Positions 62,502 to 64,000 of a stretch of DNA of 64,000 nucleotides are shown here, one piece after another. The notes under the pieces are model-generated. The model did not search any database. It had not been told where the DNA came from and worked only from the letters and a program-made list of their open reading frames with translations. Position numbers and translations under genes: made by a program. Each line of letters opens with the position of its first letter. The stretch's first letter is position 1. This DNA is from Bacteroides intestinalis (GTDB lineage Bacteria > Bacteroidota > Bacteroidia > Bacteroidales > Bacteroidaceae), in NCBI RefSeq assembly GCF_902364365.1, contig NZ_CABJDN010000001.1:496001-560000 (forward strand), given 5' to 3'.

Positions 62502-63914
62502 ATGAGGTTTATAAGTCTGATTTTACTCTTCCTGCTGAGTGGAACTGTTTCAGCGCAGAAAGTCGAGTGGTATGCTACCACTCAGACTTCTCCGTGGGTG
62601 AAACAGAAGGTAAAGCCGGAACGTGCAACTACCGCAGCAGAGATTGTGCTTGACCCGACTCAACGCTTACAATTGATTACGGGTATAGGTGGCTGCTTCA
62701 ATGAAATGGGTTGGGATGCGCTGAATGCTTTGTCGGCTGAAGATCGTGAAACTGTTCTTCAAGCTATCTTTGGCAAAGATGGAGCTTGTTTCGACTATTG
62801 TCGTCTTCCGATGGGAGCCAATGACTTTGCCATGAGTTTTTACTCTTCGGCGGATGTTGCAGGAGACTTTAATCTGGTGAATTTTAATATCGACCGTGAC
62901 AGGTATATTCTGATTCCTTATATCAAAGCTGCCCGCCAGATAAATCCTGACTTGCGCATTTGGGCTTCTCCTTGGTGTCCTCCGGCTTGGATGAAGACGA
63001 ATAATCATTATGCTTCTGCGGTCCGTCCATCCGGAGAGAAAGACGTGAATGGATTGCTACCGCGTGAAGCTATAGCAGAATTCAGTACCGGTTTCCGGAT
63101 GGAAGAGGGTTATCTGAAAACGTATGCCGATTACTTTGCACGTTTTATCAAAGCTTATGAAGCTGAAGGATTGCCGCTGGAATGTATTCATGTTCAGAAT
63201 GAACCTTGTTCCAACCAGGTTTTTCCCAGTTGTAAATGGCGCACGGAAGATCTGACTTTCTTCCTGGGGCATTATCTGGGGCCGACTTTTGAGCGAGAGA
63301 ACATCAAAACTGATATTTATTTTGGAACTATCAATACATCCAATCCGGATTATGTGCGCACTGCTTTGCGGGATGAACAGGCAGCTAAGTACATTAAGGG
63401 CGTTGGTTTCCAGTGGGATGGTAAGAAGGCTATCCCGACTATCCATCGTGAATATCCTAATCTGAACCTGATGCAAACCGAGACTGAATGTGGCAACGGA
63501 GCAAACTCATGGGATTATGCTGAATATACATGGAACCTGATGAAGCACTATTTCAATAATGGTATCAATTCCTATCACTATTGGAATATGATTCTTCCTA
63601 CTCCGGGCATTAGTCCTTGGGGATGGAATCAGAATTCTATGGTATCCATTGACAAGAAGCAACAAAACGTGAAGTATAATCCGGAATTTTATCTGATGAA
63701 GCACTTAGGGCATTTTGTACAGACAGGTGCTTATAGGCTGGAAACACCGTCGGATAAGAATATGCTGGCTTTCGTTAATCCCGATGGTACGGTCAGTGTG
63801 ATTGTTGCCAATGTGACCGATATGGAAGAAACGATGAGTCTTGAGATGGGGAAACAAAAAGTTACATTGACTTTGCCTCCTCATTCTTTCCATACGGTAA
63901 GTTGGAAGAAATAA
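62502..63914 (+). CDS. GH30 beta-glycosidase
   Basis: A 470-residue secreted enzyme (signal peptide ending TVSAQK). The (beta/alpha)8 domain shows GIGGCFNEMGWDAL, ASPWCPPAWMKTN, the acid/base Glu234 (HVQNEPCSN) and the nucleophile Glu329 (MQTETECGNG). A C-terminal beta-domain (MLAFVNPDGTVSVIVANVTD) completes the family fold. It resembles the glucosylceramidase-type GH30 branch, so beta-1,6-glucanase, beta-glucosidase or beta-xylosidase activity is possible. It is the last PUL gene, 8 bases after GH43. Confidence 0.88.
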   Translation: MRFISLILLFLLSGTVSAQKVEWYATTQTSPWVKQKVKPERATTAAEIVLDPTQRLQLITGIGGCFNEMGWDALNALSAEDRETVLQAIFGKDGACFDYCRLPMGANDFAMSFYSSADVAGDFNLVNFNIDRDRYILIPYIKAARQINPDLRIWASPWCPPAWMKTNNHYASAVRPSGEKDVNGLLPREAIAEFSTGFRMEEGYLKTYADYFARFIKAYEAEGLPLECIHVQNEPCSNQVFPSCKWRTEDLTFFLGHYLGPTFERENIKTDIYFGTINTSNPDYVRTALRDEQAAKYIKGVGFQWDGKKAIPTIHREYPNLNLMQTETECGNGANSWDYAEYTWNLMKHYFNNGINSYHYWNMILPTPGISPWGWNQNSMVSIDKKQQNVKYNPEFYLMKHLGHFVQTGAYRLETPSDKNMLAFVNPDGTVSVIVANVTDMEETMSLEMGKQKVTLTLPPHSFHTVSWKK

Positions 63915-63934
63915 TCTTTTCATCCGGTATCCTG

Positions 63935-63981
63935 TAAGAGCTTGTTTAAATAATGCCGAGCAAAAATTAAACCGGCTCTTA
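63935..63981 (+). terminator. Hairpin after GH30 (end of PUL)
   Basis: TAAGAGCTTGTTTAA pairs with TTAAACCGGCTCTTA (15-bp arms, one mismatch and one wobble), with a 17-base loop. It has no clear T tract; probable end-of-operon hairpin. Confidence 0.5.
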
Positions 63982-64000
63982 TATGTTGGAAAATATTTGG

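Overview
The window is a chromosomal stretch from a gut-type Bacteroides (order Bacteroidales). The evidence is SusC/SusD-type outer-membrane genes, promoters of the Bacteroides type (-7 element TAnnTTTG, TTTG near -33), an N-succinylornithine carbamoyltransferase carrying the diagnostic Pro90, and a NigD-like lipoprotein. The species cannot be fixed from the sequence alone.

Region 1 (1-16.7 kb) is mostly housekeeping. It opens with the 3' end of acetate kinase, then a secreted alkaline phosphatase on the + strand. The minus strand carries a DUF59 Fe-S assembly protein, lpxH and a YdjC-deacetylase/serine-hydrolase fusion; then radC, a family-2 glycosyltransferase and the wreck of a DUF1016 (YhcG-type) gene; then efp, facing away from rpmH. 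A six-gene minus operon follows: PASTA protein, RluA-type pseudouridine synthase, ddl, acyltransferase, NigD-like lipoprotein and rhodanese. The region ends with proA and argF'. The intergenic gap upstream of proA holds four copies of AGTCGTATA at exactly 22-bp spacing.

Region 2 (17.2-63.9 kb) is one very large polysaccharide utilization locus (PUL). In order it encodes: GH95, a GH71/99-like enzyme, a minus-strand membrane-spanning regulator, GH3, GH31, GH43-discoidin, a surface lipoprotein with a G8 tract, SusC, SusD, a DUF3823 lipoprotein, a second GH71/99-like enzyme, GH38, an unrecognised secreted protein, a third GH71/99-like enzyme, GH43, CBM6-GH43, a duplicated alpha/beta hydrolase, GH92, a GH3-PA14-SGNH fusion, GH2, a divergent GH95-like enzyme, GH43 and GH30. 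Nearly every product has a signal peptide or lipobox.

The enzyme set suggests a branched, probably acylated heteroglycan with alpha-mannose (GH38, GH92, three GH99-like proteins with an E-x-x-E-G-T motif), alpha-L-fucose or L-galactose (GH95), pentoses (GH43, GH3, GH31) and beta-hexosides (GH2, GH30, GH3). A fungal or plant mannose-containing heteroglycan is a reasonable inference, not a demonstrated substrate. There is no hybrid two-component sensor and no ECF sigma/anti-sigma pair in the window. The local regulator is instead a single protein with periplasmic LamG-like and kelch-type regions, one transmembrane helix, and a cytoplasmic winged-helix plus BTAD-like domain. This regulator is the most unusual component of the locus. 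Hairpins between PUL genes (30742, 32876, 38911, 40484) probably set expression tiers within the locus.
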